Shown here: piece after piece, positions 49,456 through 60,330 of the stretch
Numbering within the stretch: position 1 is the first letter of the stretch
Layout: every line of letters starts with the position of its first letter
NCBI GenBank assembly: GCA_013400975.1
Contig: WBMZ01011880.1
Location: 62,001 to 126,000, forward strand
Direction of reading: 5' to 3'
Length of the DNA: 64,000 nt
DNA from: Atrichornis clamosus
Lineage: Eukaryota; Chordata; Aves; Passeriformes; Menuridae
Program-made: the position numbers and the translations under genes
The notes under the pieces: generated by a model
Seen by the model: the letters and a program-made list of their open reading frames with translations, nothing else
What the model was told of the DNA's origin: nothing
The model's database searches: none

Positions 49456-52400
49456 GTCTCATGAAGAAGAGGATATTTGCAAGGAGAGGCAAAAAGTATT
49501 TAAACACTAGTGAGAGTGTTTTACAAGTTCAGTTTACTAAGTGAAAGAGTAACCATGTTGATGTAGGTATTGGGTAATACTTAATAGTTTGGACCTTGTT
49601 GTTTGGACCACCACTGATTTTGGTGTGGATATTTGGGGATTCATGAACATCCTTTAATATTTATTTTTTTGACCACTCTGTGTTAGCAATTGACTAAGAA
49701 AACCACTTAAATGACAGAATAAATGCTTATATCTTATTTAAATTCAGCTCAGTTTAGAGCTCATTAATTTTGTTTAAAGAGTTCTAGCTACATCTACACT
49801 GCTGTGTGGGTCAGGGCCCATTCCCTTGTCAGGAATAACATGGTGTTTGCTTTGTTTATGTACTGCTACCTATGTAGTGAAGGCAGTGGCAGTGATGTCA
49901 AAACCAGGATGCAGCTGTGGAGGTCAGACAAATGAAGAGGATTGTCTAACGCACCATATCTGAGAAGTCACTGTAAACTCTTACACAGTCAAGAACCTCA
50001 GTCTACTTATTTGAAATCAAGAGATCAAACTCTTCTGCAATACATGTAGAGTTAATTACAGCAGACTTGCATATCTACTGCAGTGATGTGGAGGAATGCC
50101 TATAAATAAATAATTAAATAAACCAAATCATTCTGAGAACACAGCTGACAAGGATATTTTCCAGCTATCAGTGATGAGAGAGTGATTCATGGCCTTTCTT
50201 CAATGCTGGTGCAGGATTTTGCCTGAGGATATACATGCTGCTGTTTTCGGTTTTACATTTGAAGATGTGTTTCTTAAAATCTCCTATAATTTTTGTCTGC
50301 AGCTTCTCAATCATGCTTGAGTGTAGTCTCAGTTGCATGATTTAGACCTCTACCTACCCATAAAATAATTGGCCGTCTAAATGTTCTCATTTGGAAACCT
50401 CTAATTATTGAAAGAACCCACATTACTTAGATGTCTATCTCCTTCTGAAAGTTAGTGTTTAAGTAGCTTTTGTCTAAGGGTATAAAATTAATAGCAAGAT
50501 TAATTTAAGGTTAATTGCTGTCTAGTGAAATTCTGTTGTATATGTGTAGTGTAAATGCTTGGAAAGGTAATTTTAAATTCTTTTTCTTCATGTTCATAAG
50601 TTAGCTGTGATGATGCATGATTCTTTCTGTATTTGTTCTTGGAGTTGCAGCAACTGAAGAAAAATTTGAAGTTTAGAATTTAGAACTAAAATTACTTTAA
50701 AAGAACTTCCAGATTTCTAGACAAAAACCATAGCAGATACACTGAAAAGATACTGAAATTATCTGAGAAAAGATTTATTTAACTTTTAATTCTATCTTAT
50801 CTATTTAAGATTTATCTTAACTACTGGTACTTGGGATAAGCTTCCACTCCTCACCTTGCTGTTAGAGGATGTAGACACACCTCAGTCGATACTGACATTA
50901 AACCTGAAAGCTCTTTTGAGATGTGCATGAAGAAATGCCAGCTTACTGGTTTCCTGCACAAATTGCCATGAAGTCAAGTCTTGGTAGTGCTTGCGTAGGT
51001 TGCCCCTTTCAGCAATATTCAGGGAATATGTGTGTGGGAGGAGTCTGAGAAGACACAGATTAAAGAACAGTCCCATACAGTCCGAGTTCCATACAGATCC
51101 TTTAGCAATTCCTTTTTCTCTTATTCCCACACACAGGTTAAAACATAACTTAAATTTGGCAACTAGACTAACCTCTCCCTGCTGGATTAATCTCTTATAT
51201 TGTGCTAACTTAGATGTGTTTGACTTTCAGTATTATTTATGAAATCCTCTTCATACAGTAGCATACCTTTTGATAATTTTTAAAATTAAGTGCTTTTCAG
51301 CGTGCTTTTCTCTCTTGGTGACCGGAAAACTTCCTGTCACCATTAAAGCAGTAGAACCGTCTCACCCCAGATAACTGTGCTCTGTCTTGGGCTTTGAGAG
51401 AATGCTTCACCTGTCATTATTCCTGGAATTACTGCATAGTCCCGAGACTGGTGGTCAGATTTCTAGTGTGGTCTTTCGCAAGCGAAAAAAACCATGACAA
51501 TTGACCCTCTCTTCTGTTAAGCAGTCCCTTTACTTAAATAGATGAAGTAGATGAACTTAAGTTGAAGATAAAACCTATGGAAATAAAATTCCATGTTGAA
51601 TAGGGTCTTTCGCTCCATGCACTTCTCAGAATATTAAGAGGCATGGAGGAATGAGTACACGTGTCCAATAAAACTAGGTGGAAGTAGGTGGCATGCGTGC
51701 TGTTGTTGATAGAAGCTCTGTTTAATATATTGGGAAAATTGTTCAAGAACAGTTAATCCTTACTTTAGGATTACCCCCAGAAAGTTGGCAGGGTCAGGCT
51801 GTACGTGGATTGTGTGTCATTTAATTTCTGGCTGCATGAGTTGCCTGGGGGCAGCATTAACTACTACGTGGGACTTGTTCTGAGCTACATCTGTGAATCA
51901 TCATTCTTTGTTTGAAAATAGTTGGCTCCTCCTATCCTCCAAGCTCCTTCTCTTGACAGGTGCAATCAGTAGCCTTAACTGTAGTGCCTATCAGGTGACT
52001 ATGCCTTTGTATAGAGATTAATCAGTTTGGAAAATGCTATTTCCATGTAAACTACATGAGTTAATCAGATTATAACCTTGTGTTTTTCATGCATATCATA
52101 AACTGTGTAAGGAAAGAGCTTAAAGTCACTTAATTAACATTTACACCATGCACTGTGAAAAGCCTTTCTGAACTTAATTTTCAAACAGATTTTAGCATTG
52201 GTTCACATGAAATCAAATCAACTGGAGAGAACAGCACATTGTGAGGAAAGCAGTGAAAACTCCTAGCAGGAGTTATTGCTTGCAATATAGTAAATTCTTT
52301 TAAAACAGAAGCTGTAGGAAAAAGGGATTTGTTTGAAATACTTACTTTTTGTTTAACTTGTATACAGCCAACCTGACAAATCCAAGAGAATTAAATATGT

Positions 52401-55400
52401 ATGTTAAGGAGTCAAATTTTAGCTATATTGTGTGTAGGTCTACACAAACAAATATTTCTTCCCTTTGTGCATTTCTGTGTGCATGAAGTATTGAGTGTGG
52501 GCAAGTTAAAGCTAAGGTGGAATCTTAGTCAAGAATATCTTCATCTAGAGAAATCAAAAATAATCACCGAGAACAATAATTTTGAATACATACAGATTTA
52601 AATAGTTGCTCAGTTTGGGGACATTGAGCCCTCAAACTCACCTCTACAGATGTGATATTGTTGAGGTCTTTTTTCAATAGCCTTTAAATGTGAAATTAAA
52701 ATCCACATATTAAAAAGTCATGAAGTGCATCTCATTACTGATGCAGACAGCTTTACTGCAATGTTATTGCACAGCTGACATTGCCTTTTGAGGCCTCAGT
52801 AGTCAGGGAGAGGGAAATCACTGATTTGGGGGACATTTTTTCTCTTGACTTAGAAAACAAATTAACCTTGATTTGTTCGTAAATACATTTGCTACCAGTT
52901 TTGTTCATGCATTAACTCTTCTGTTGTCTAAACTTTTGGCTTGCGACTGAAACCAAGGACTAGAGTTACATCTGTCTATCTCTGGTAACCTGGAATACAA
53001 ACATGTTCTCAAGCCTAAACTTGAGCAATAGGCAGACTTGTTGATGTCCATGGCATGTGACTGCAGGCAATATGACCACAATGAGTCATTGGAGTCTGCA
53101 AAATCAGTCCTGAACTAAGACCCAGCTACTAAAGACAGTAAAATCTTGTCCTTCATGACCTTCTCTGGACCCTGACAATGCAGTCTTGCAGTTTCTGCCT
53201 ATAATTTTATGTCTTCAGAAAACACTGATTAAGGCCAAGCTGAATATGTTTTTTTATGTAATTAGAAAACTAATGTTAGGAGACATATCACCAGAGAACT
53301 AACAGTATCAAGCAGTGTGTTTATTAGGATTTTCTCAGACCTCCTTGGTAAAGTCAGCTGGAAGAGCCACCCAGAACAACAAACTTTTACAATTTTCAGT
53401 TTCATGGAACAAGCTGAAATGTAATATAGATTTAAGAGGAAAAACACAAACCACATACTGTGTTAAAACAAACGTGAAAATTTTATTGTGAGGATGTGAT
53501 CTTAAATGCACATGGACTAGTGTCGTGCCTGTCTGCTGTTCTTGCTAAAGAATGATCTAATGTTACTAGATTGTCATTATAAGACACTTAATCCCCAGAG
53601 TGAGAAACAGGAAGAATATTTACAAGTTTCAGTGCTATTTACTAATTGCCAATTGACTTGAGGAAAGCTAAAAAATGACTGGAAACATCCATCCCCATCC
53701 TGATACACACACATACTAATAATGGGAATGGCAGCCAAGACAAACAGCTAGCAGTGCAGTGCATCCTGTTGGCATCATATTTTTGGCACTGTTGTAGCTA
53801 CACAGAAAACAAGTGATACAAGAAATGTGTAAGGACATCTGTTCTGTAACCTATGGGGCTTCACTCACAAAACAGTTGTAAAATCTTCTGGGGGAGAGAA
53901 AAATTTCTCTGTATCTGTGCAGATGCTCTATTGTAAGAAAAATATCAATGGAAGGAAGTGTTGAGCCTTTAAAAGAGGAAATTGTTCACCAGATTCACTG
54001 TCAAATGTTCCATTCTTTTCTTTCCTTTTCATTTAACCTAAGTTATCTGCCATTCATAAGTTATATTTAAGCCAAGTGGTGTAAATCTATTGGGACTAAT
54101 AGAATTGAATCATGGATTAAATTAGCCTGGTGTCTGCTTGTAACTCTTCTTCACTGCAGATTACTTGAGCTCTGTGTCACTCTGCTGACTATTCAAGTCA
54201 CAGCCTCTAAGCTACCAGCTTCCTTCCTGAATCCAGCATCTTCATGTCTGTCTAGGGGCATGGTGGGGAGAGGAGAAACATTAAAGACATCAATTAAAAT
54301 CCAAAGTATTGTTTACTCACCTGCTTCTCTTAGGTTTGCTGATCCTTCCAAATATAAGCAGACTGTGGGAGAAAGGAAAGGGGGAGTTTTTAATACATTG
54401 CAAGGCTCTCTCTACCATTCCCCTACTCCCTTTCAGCCACATCCCATGAATGGTTCTTTTAAAAAGGAAAGAAACTTTCCCAAAACTCAAATCTTGTTGC
54501 AAATGTTGGAATACAAGTAGTTAGGCTCCCCCCACAGGTATCTTATGGAGAGTAAGACATGGTTCCATGAAAAAGATATCAGATCCCATATAAACCTGGA
54601 ACACATTAGGAAACTGGAAGATAGAGGGACTGTGAGGTGCAGGAGGTTGGGAGAGACTGAGGAAGAAAAGCTTAGCCCTGGGTGCAGCTGGACGTCCTGG
54701 GTGGAAGGGCATTTAAGAGCAAGGAAAACATGCAGAGACTTGGGTAGAAGGAGATTTCTGAAAAAGTCGAGGTGATTGCCTCTGCTGTAAATAAAAGTCA
54801 TAGCTCTGGGAAGGGTAGTAAGGAGGGGAAGACCAGGGGCACTGGAGTGGCTTGGGAAAAACATAGGACTGAGGCAGAACATGTGGGGAGTCAAGACTCA
54901 GTAGTGGGAAGCATGAGATTTTGGAGAGATTGCTGGCTTCCAAAGCAGCAAAGGTGAGAAGCCTAGCAATGAGATAGGCAGGATGGTAATGGGCTGACTC
55001 TTCAACAGCGCTCACACAAACATCCTGACACCTGTAGTTGGAAGATCAAGGATACAGGCACAGGACTGCTTCCCTGCTGCTTGCCCCCTCTGATATTTGG
55101 TTTCACAAATACAATAGATCTGAGATCTTATTTTTTTATGTCATCTTTGTTTGGGAAAGGCGTGGCTTGAGGAAGGGTGAGATGGAGAAATGAGGATGCA
55201 CCATGTAACAAGCATTAGGATTTGGAAGTTGTGTTGGTATTAAAGATATTTATCATTAAACACCTTGAATCAAATTTTTATTTTATGTGCTTTCTGTAAT
55301 TGTTCCATATTTACTTTATTGACACCCATATAGTAATGATCCATGCTTATAGGCAAAGAGTTCATTATTTTATATTGTAGTACTTCTTCCCTTGCTGTTA

Positions 55401-58043
55401 GAAGAAGAGAGGGGCCTTCTTGATCTGATTCTATTGACATAGTGGCTAACATTCATCCAAGAAGTTCCAAAGCAGTTTTCCTGGAAAGCAACCCTGAAAG
55501 CTGCACTGTAATTTATGTGGGATGTCTTGCAAATAGCCAGTTCTGTGAGTAAAACAGTAGTAAGTAACAGAGATACTCATAGCAATTCTAGAATTTTGTG
55601 TTGGTCTAATTGATCTCTGCATATCTTGGGGATTTCAGTTACCCCTAATCAAGACCAGATTGTTCTGCAGATCATATGACCAATCTGTGATTTAATCTTG
55701 AATGGAACTTTACTTGGCCCTACTTCTTACCAACTATGATTAGGGCCTTTTTGTTCAAGTCACTGTACAAAAAAATAACCTGAACACATAGTTGTTCCAC
55801 AATAAGTTTACAATTCACACATCAGACCAGGAAGCTAAGAGGGAATATGAAAAAGTAAACAAGGTGGCTTGAAAAACATATGAGTTAGCAGTTTAACTGT
55901 GTGGGAGGAGCAGATGTCTCAGCTTCCTTCTCTCCTTGCAGTGCTACCTGTTAATGGGCTTTGGTTTACCATATTTAAGAAGGAAGGAGATTCTGATAGC
56001 TTTTTTAATGTGCATCAGGAAAAAATTGATATGACAAGACAGGAGATTCTTGGGTGTCAGTCCCTACCCATTGGATTGTTTGGTTCTCATAGTTGCTAAC
56101 CCATGACTAATTAAAGTACAAGGAAGAACAGGAGCCCCTTCCTCACATGATGAGTAGTGCTTGCATTGTGATGAAAAGGACCCCAGGGAGAGGAGGAGAA
56201 GAGAGAAATTGGGATGAAGAAATGCGTTGGGTTACTGAACAGAGAAGTTGAGAGGAGAGTAGTTGAAAACTCTCTTTGTCTCTGGAGGAATTATTTGTAT
56301 TGAACAGTGAATTTGCTGTGCAGTCAAGATCAAGGATGGAAGGACAGATGGTGGTTAGATCTTCTAGAAGCTGAGAATACATATCTGAAACTATGAGGGA
56401 CACTATGAGGTGGTAGAGAAAGAACTGTCTTGTGAAAAATGCAAATATATCTAAACATCAAGGAAACCAGTAGAAATTAGGAAAGAGAGAATTCACCGTC
56501 TGGGGATCTCAATGGGTGATAAAAGTGAAAGATCCAGTAATGAGATCTCATAGATCTGAGGGGGCTCAGAACACGTGGTAAAGGTGGAGTGGATTTTAAG
56601 TAACAGTGATAACCTGAGGTTTACCAAGAGACTTTATAAAATGTTTAGCTTTTTCTTTTTGCCTTTTTTTTTTTATCATTAGGGCAAACACCATAACACT
56701 TCACAGACATTCTCCCTTCATGCATTATGGGTGGGAGTACCTTGTACAGCCTTCTGAAGCTTTAGCAGCTAGTAATTACTGTAGACAAATATGGGACACA
56801 TGGTCTTTTACTTTAGAGCAGCCTGGCAATTTTTGTGCTGTCATTCATCTCACCAAAATACACATTGTCAAATAATATTTAAGTTATACAAACATACCTT
56901 TCAAGGGAAGGAGTTGTTGAGAGAATCCAGGCAAAGAATTAGTGCAAAGGCAAATCTAGTACTTCATTACAGTGGCAGCTCCTGTTCCGGACAGAGTCCC
57001 TGCTCTCTGAGGGAAATGAAGATAGAGACATGCATTCCTTCTGTCCCAACAAATAAGAAGAGAGCCACTTCCAATTTGTTAAGCAAAAGTTTCTGCTTCA
57101 CCGTGAACAGCCCTGTAGGGTCTGCAGTCGGTTCCACTGCTTGAGGTGTTCCCTTAGGACACAATGTGAAAAGTCATCTCCTCTTTCCCCTGTGATTAGT
57201 TCTGAGTTCATCTTAGGAGGAAGTGATTAAAAATCAAAATCCATTTTGTGGTTCTGCTTTACATTTCACCTTTGTGACAGAACTGACCTCAGCTGTTCCT
57301 TTGTGCTGGCTCTGTTTTCAAAGTCAGCCATGTGGTGTCAGAGTTTCATAATCAACTTTTGCTAAATTAATGACAAAAAATCATTTGTCTTTTACTGAAG
57401 CAGATAGGGGGGAGAGATGAATGGGGGCCCATAGCAAATGAGAGAGAAGTTGGTCAATGAAGAATGCACTTGCACAGAAAAATGTTAGATAAAAACTGAA
57501 CTTCTATTGCTGATGCTTTCTAATCACCTCATATTGGCTCACCCTGTTCAGCACACTTCACTACCTGTGTACCAGACATTGGGTTGTAACTCTGATCAAG
57601 ATCTGACATTGGAGTATCAGTAGTGTCCTGCTGACCCTCTTCTCATTGCTCACACCTTTTGCAACCAAGAGTTTGTCCATAGGAGCTCTGAAAAGTGTGG
57701 GCTCTAGGAAAGCACATGAGGAAGCTGGAGAGACTTTACAGCCAGAAAGTCAAGAATCCTAAAACAAAACTATATCATATTCTTCATATGAGTGATGAAG
57801 CTTGCATTGACACAAATGGGAGCCACTCATGTGCCCAGGAAGAAGAAGATATCCTCAATCCATGCACAAGAACAACTGTTTATCAGGGAGCTGTTATGTA
57901 CACACTCTGTCAGCTCTATAGCTTAAATGGCTTCAATATGCAGGAAATTAATTAAATATGGAATATCAAAACACACACCTTCCTTCATTTGGTGCTAATA
58001 CAGTTGTGTCAGTGGGTTTTTTGACAACTCATTTTTTCTTTAG

Positions 58044-58132
58044 GCAGCGTTAAGTGCCTTGAAACAGTTTTCAGAACAAGGACTGGATCCAGTGGAAGGA
58101 GCTATGAAAGTTGAGAATGGATCACATGAAAA
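58044..58132 (+). CDS. STAU2: STAU2 penultimate coding exon (end of dsRBD5)
   Basis: Seen: an 89-nt exon between a polypyrimidine tract with TAG acceptor (AG at 58042-58043) and a consensus donor GTAAGT at 58133. It starts in phase 0 and gives 29 codons plus two bases. The translation opens AALSALKQFSEQGLDP and continues with an acidic, Gly/Ser-containing stretch. Known: the opening string matches, as I recall it, the C-terminal part of vertebrate Staufen2, where it forms the last helix of the degenerate fifth double-stranded-RNA-binding domain; STAU1 has the related pattern AALNILK. In Staufen proteins this domain serves protein contacts rather than RNA binding. Staufen2 carries mRNAs in neuronal dendrites and in asymmetrically dividing progenitors. 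The second half (VEGAMKVENGS) differs conservatively from the mammalian version. Inference: the upstream exon, which should end in a CAG glutamine codon, lies before the window. A second AG at 58046-58047 could act as a tandem acceptor but would break the phase. Confidence 0.95.
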
Positions 58133-58971
58133 GTAAGTACCATTTAAATCCTCTGCATTTTAATGTCTGTGTGGCACGGTAGATAAGAAATGTTAATTAA
58201 GAGCTTAGTTGCCCTTTTAAACCTGTGCAAAACTATTTCGTCTGGAATTTATATACAGTTTGTGACAGTTTGAGAGGATAAACAGGATTTCAGGTTTAGC
58301 GTAACTGATAATGTTTACTAATGAGCTGTGAGACAGTCAATCCTATGGAAATGCTAAAGAAAAGGATTTTCTTTCCATTGTATGGATTCTGTGTAAGTAG
58401 CATAACATGATTTTTGTCAAATGTGTTGTAGCACATGATATTGCCTGTAAATAAGGACAGCTATCTGCCAGTAAGTCCTTACGACTGCAAGCCAAATTTT
58501 ACCTCAAAGAATTTAAAAGATTAAATTTCTTTCAGGTCTTAAAAACCTCTGATATGGAATATTATCTTTAAGTAGTAGACAATAGAACCAAGTTTCACAC
58601 TGGATTTTCAATTATTTGAGAAAGTGGGATTGTCCATCCAGTAAAGATTTTTTTTTGCAGCTGCTTATATGAGAAGGTAGACTTGTGTTACTAAATAAAT
58701 CAGAAAGTAATAGAATAAAAGAAGTAAGACTAAAAGTGGCATTTGGAATTTTCAATAGATATATTGTGGCTATTTATAAACTAATTTAATCAGAAACATT
58801 TTTCCATATGATCTCATCAGCATAGTATTTGAACATAAATATTGTTGTTTCACTTTAAAATGTTACCTTCCACAGTGACCTTTGAATCTCATGTGCCATC
58901 TGGTAATAAACATGTCTCAAAGATGTGCAACCCTGGACCTTACCGCTCTTGTTAATGTATTAATCTTTCAG
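58133..58971 (+). other. STAU2: STAU2 last intron (839 bp)
   Basis: A GT-AG intron with donor GTAAGT at 58133 and acceptor TTTCAG at 58971. A run of T lies at 58650-58657, and the last 25 nt are T-rich with a possible branch site around GTTAAT (58951-58956). It interrupts a Lys codon after its second base. I see no repeats or internal exon in it. Confidence 0.9.
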
Positions 58972-59065
58972 ACAAGTCAAGCATCTGGGAGAGAAAGCAG
59001 ACAATAAACAGACTAACTCAGGCACCATTGCTCAGGACTGCAAGGATTCAAAGGCTGTCGTCTAG
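58972..59065 (+). CDS. STAU2: STAU2 terminal coding exon
   Basis: Seen: acceptor TTTCAG ending at 58971, then 94 coding nt. The first base A completes the split codon AA|A (Lys) from the previous exon. Thirty further residues follow, opening QVKHLGEKADN, containing TIAQDCK and ending KAVV, then TAG at 59063-59065. Known: vertebrate STAU2 long isoforms end in a tail with KHLREKADN and IAQDCK, so the match is clear although several positions differ (Gly for Arg, an NSG stretch for PPG, KAVV for NSAV). The tail is hydrophilic, rich in Lys, Asp and Gln, and has no transmembrane or other domain feature. Its function is not established from sequence. The phase match with the 58044-58132 exon and the intact reading frame argue for a living gene, not a processed copy; the 839-bp intron between them also excludes a retrocopy. 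Confidence 0.95.
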
Positions 59066-59764
59066 GAGCTTCCCAGCACCCACGGCTGCCACTGCATCCT
59101 TATAAACCTGTCAACACGCAATAGGGTGTATGTGTACAAGGAAATGAATGACTAATACCATTATTTGAGTCTTATGTGAAGACAACACTATTCTAACACA
59201 AGAGATAGTATACATGGTACTGTTTATTCAACTGTGGAAAAAAATGAAATTGAACATTTCCCTTAGAACTCGAGATCAGAGCATAACTCAATTGCCCAGA
59301 GGCAGAAGAAGTCTGATTGTGTTACTGGAGGTTAAAATAACAACAAATTAACAAAAAGTGTTAGGAAAAAAAAAAAGGGAAACTTTAAAATTGATTAATA
59401 TTGAGGAAAACAAGTCAGCATTTGTTCAGTTATACAATTTTTTGTAGTGTAGTTTTAAGTTCAGCTTACTGTTTTTTAAATAATGCTTGAATATTTTAAA
59501 ATTAACCAATGACAGTGCTGTGAGAATTGTAGTTGTTGTCTTCATATATAGTCATACAGCTTATCTTTTTATGCAGACATTATGCATTCTTCATTCTATA
59601 TGAATATGTATGACTTTAAAATGCACTACTCAAGAGTTGTATGCAAACAGAAGTTTAAATCTTGACAAGTATTTGCTTAACATGAACAGATGTTAGTTAT
59701 GATCTTTTTCGATATACTCCAGGAAAAAAGCAGATATGGTATTTGATTTTCCTTGCCATAATCA

Positions 59765-59770
59765 ATTAAA
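59765..59770 (+). terminator. Candidate proximal poly(A) signal ATTAAA
   Basis: ATTAAA about 700 nt after the STAU2 stop. It is followed by CA dinucleotides near 59790 and by a T/GT-rich stretch at 59810-59826 (CTCTGTTGTGTG), a good downstream element. This is the common variant hexamer. The spacing of the GT element (about 40-55 nt) is slightly long. Confidence 0.4.
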
Positions 59771-60303
59771 GAGGCGTCTTGCCTCCAAGCAACATTTTCC
59801 CCTTCAATTCTGCTCTCTGTTGTGTGAAGCACATCTACACCCCATCTGTGTGTTGTATCAACCACCGTTTGCATCAACTGAGTGTTTTTAATCTCTGCAT
59901 TCGGACCAAGAGCAAAAGGGAGGACTGCAACGTTATCAAGCCAAGGGTGGAAACTGTTGATGTAAAGATCATTCTTTTGTGGAAGGAGTGGCAGCAGAGA
60001 TAAGACCTGTGGCTGCTCTGTACCAGCATATTTCTTTTAAGTGTGTGGCCAAATGCAGTAAAACCACATCAGTTCATGTGTACAATGACAGTGTCTTCTC
60101 TTTCTTTATCATTCACAAGTAGACAACTAAGAGAAAAAATAGAAAACAATTACAAACTAACAAATGACTGGCTACCACATGAAAGCCAGGTTTCAACCCG
60201 CCTTTCCCCATGCCACCACTTTCTACAAATGTACTGTGTTAGACCAGACATGCTGCTTTTTACGTCATTTATTTATCCAAAATACAGATATTTTATTTAA
60301 TGC

Positions 60304-60309
60304 AATAAA
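60304..60309 (+). terminator. Candidate distal poly(A) signal AATAAA
   Basis: A canonical AATAAA 1.24 kb after the STAU2 stop, just after an AT-rich, ATTTA-containing stretch. A CA cleavage dinucleotide lies about 18 nt downstream; the GT-rich element (ATGTTGCACAAGATTGT, around 60341-60358) is only moderate. Choice between this and the 59765 signal needs RNA 3'-end data. Confidence 0.45.
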
Positions 60310-60330
60310 TAGGTAAAGTTTAATTGCATA

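Larger units (their letters stand above)
1..58043 (+). other. STAU2: 3' part of a giant STAU2 intron
   Basis: Seen: the acceptor is at 58042-58043, preceded by a T-rich tract (58031-58041) and a possible branch site GCTAAT at 57994-57999. Upstream I found no further STAU2 coding exon; I specifically looked for a block ending in the expected CAG|GT junction after the SIEASHDQ-like part of dsRBD5. Nor did I find any other gene. Inference: the whole stretch is one intron longer than 58 kb, in keeping with the long introns known in mammalian STAU2. By-eye reading cannot exclude a small alternative exon or an intronic noncoding RNA. Confidence 0.75.
35122..58043. other. Intron sequence from the LTR to the STAU2 acceptor
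   Basis: Long unique AT-rich sequence holding the possible SINE remnants (37.3 and 49.4 kb) and the 42.9-43.0-kb motif cluster. A G+C-richer patch at 43690-43960 has two overlapping minus-strand frames, and a purine-rich patch lies at 54540-54960. No exon of STAU2 or other gene recognised before 58044. Confidence 0.55.
59066..60330 (+). other. STAU2: STAU2 3' untranslated region
   Basis: Sequence after the TAG stop. It is AT-rich, with an A11 run at 59366-59376 and several TTTTTAAATAAT-like tracts. ATTTATTTA at 60267-60275 is an AU-rich-element-like core about 30 nt before the distal poly(A) signal. The 3' end is inferred from the AATAAA at 60304 and is approximate; a shorter end after 59765 is also possible. 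Known: STAU2 transcripts use long 3'UTRs. No Pumilio site (TGTANATA) stood out. Confidence 0.6.
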
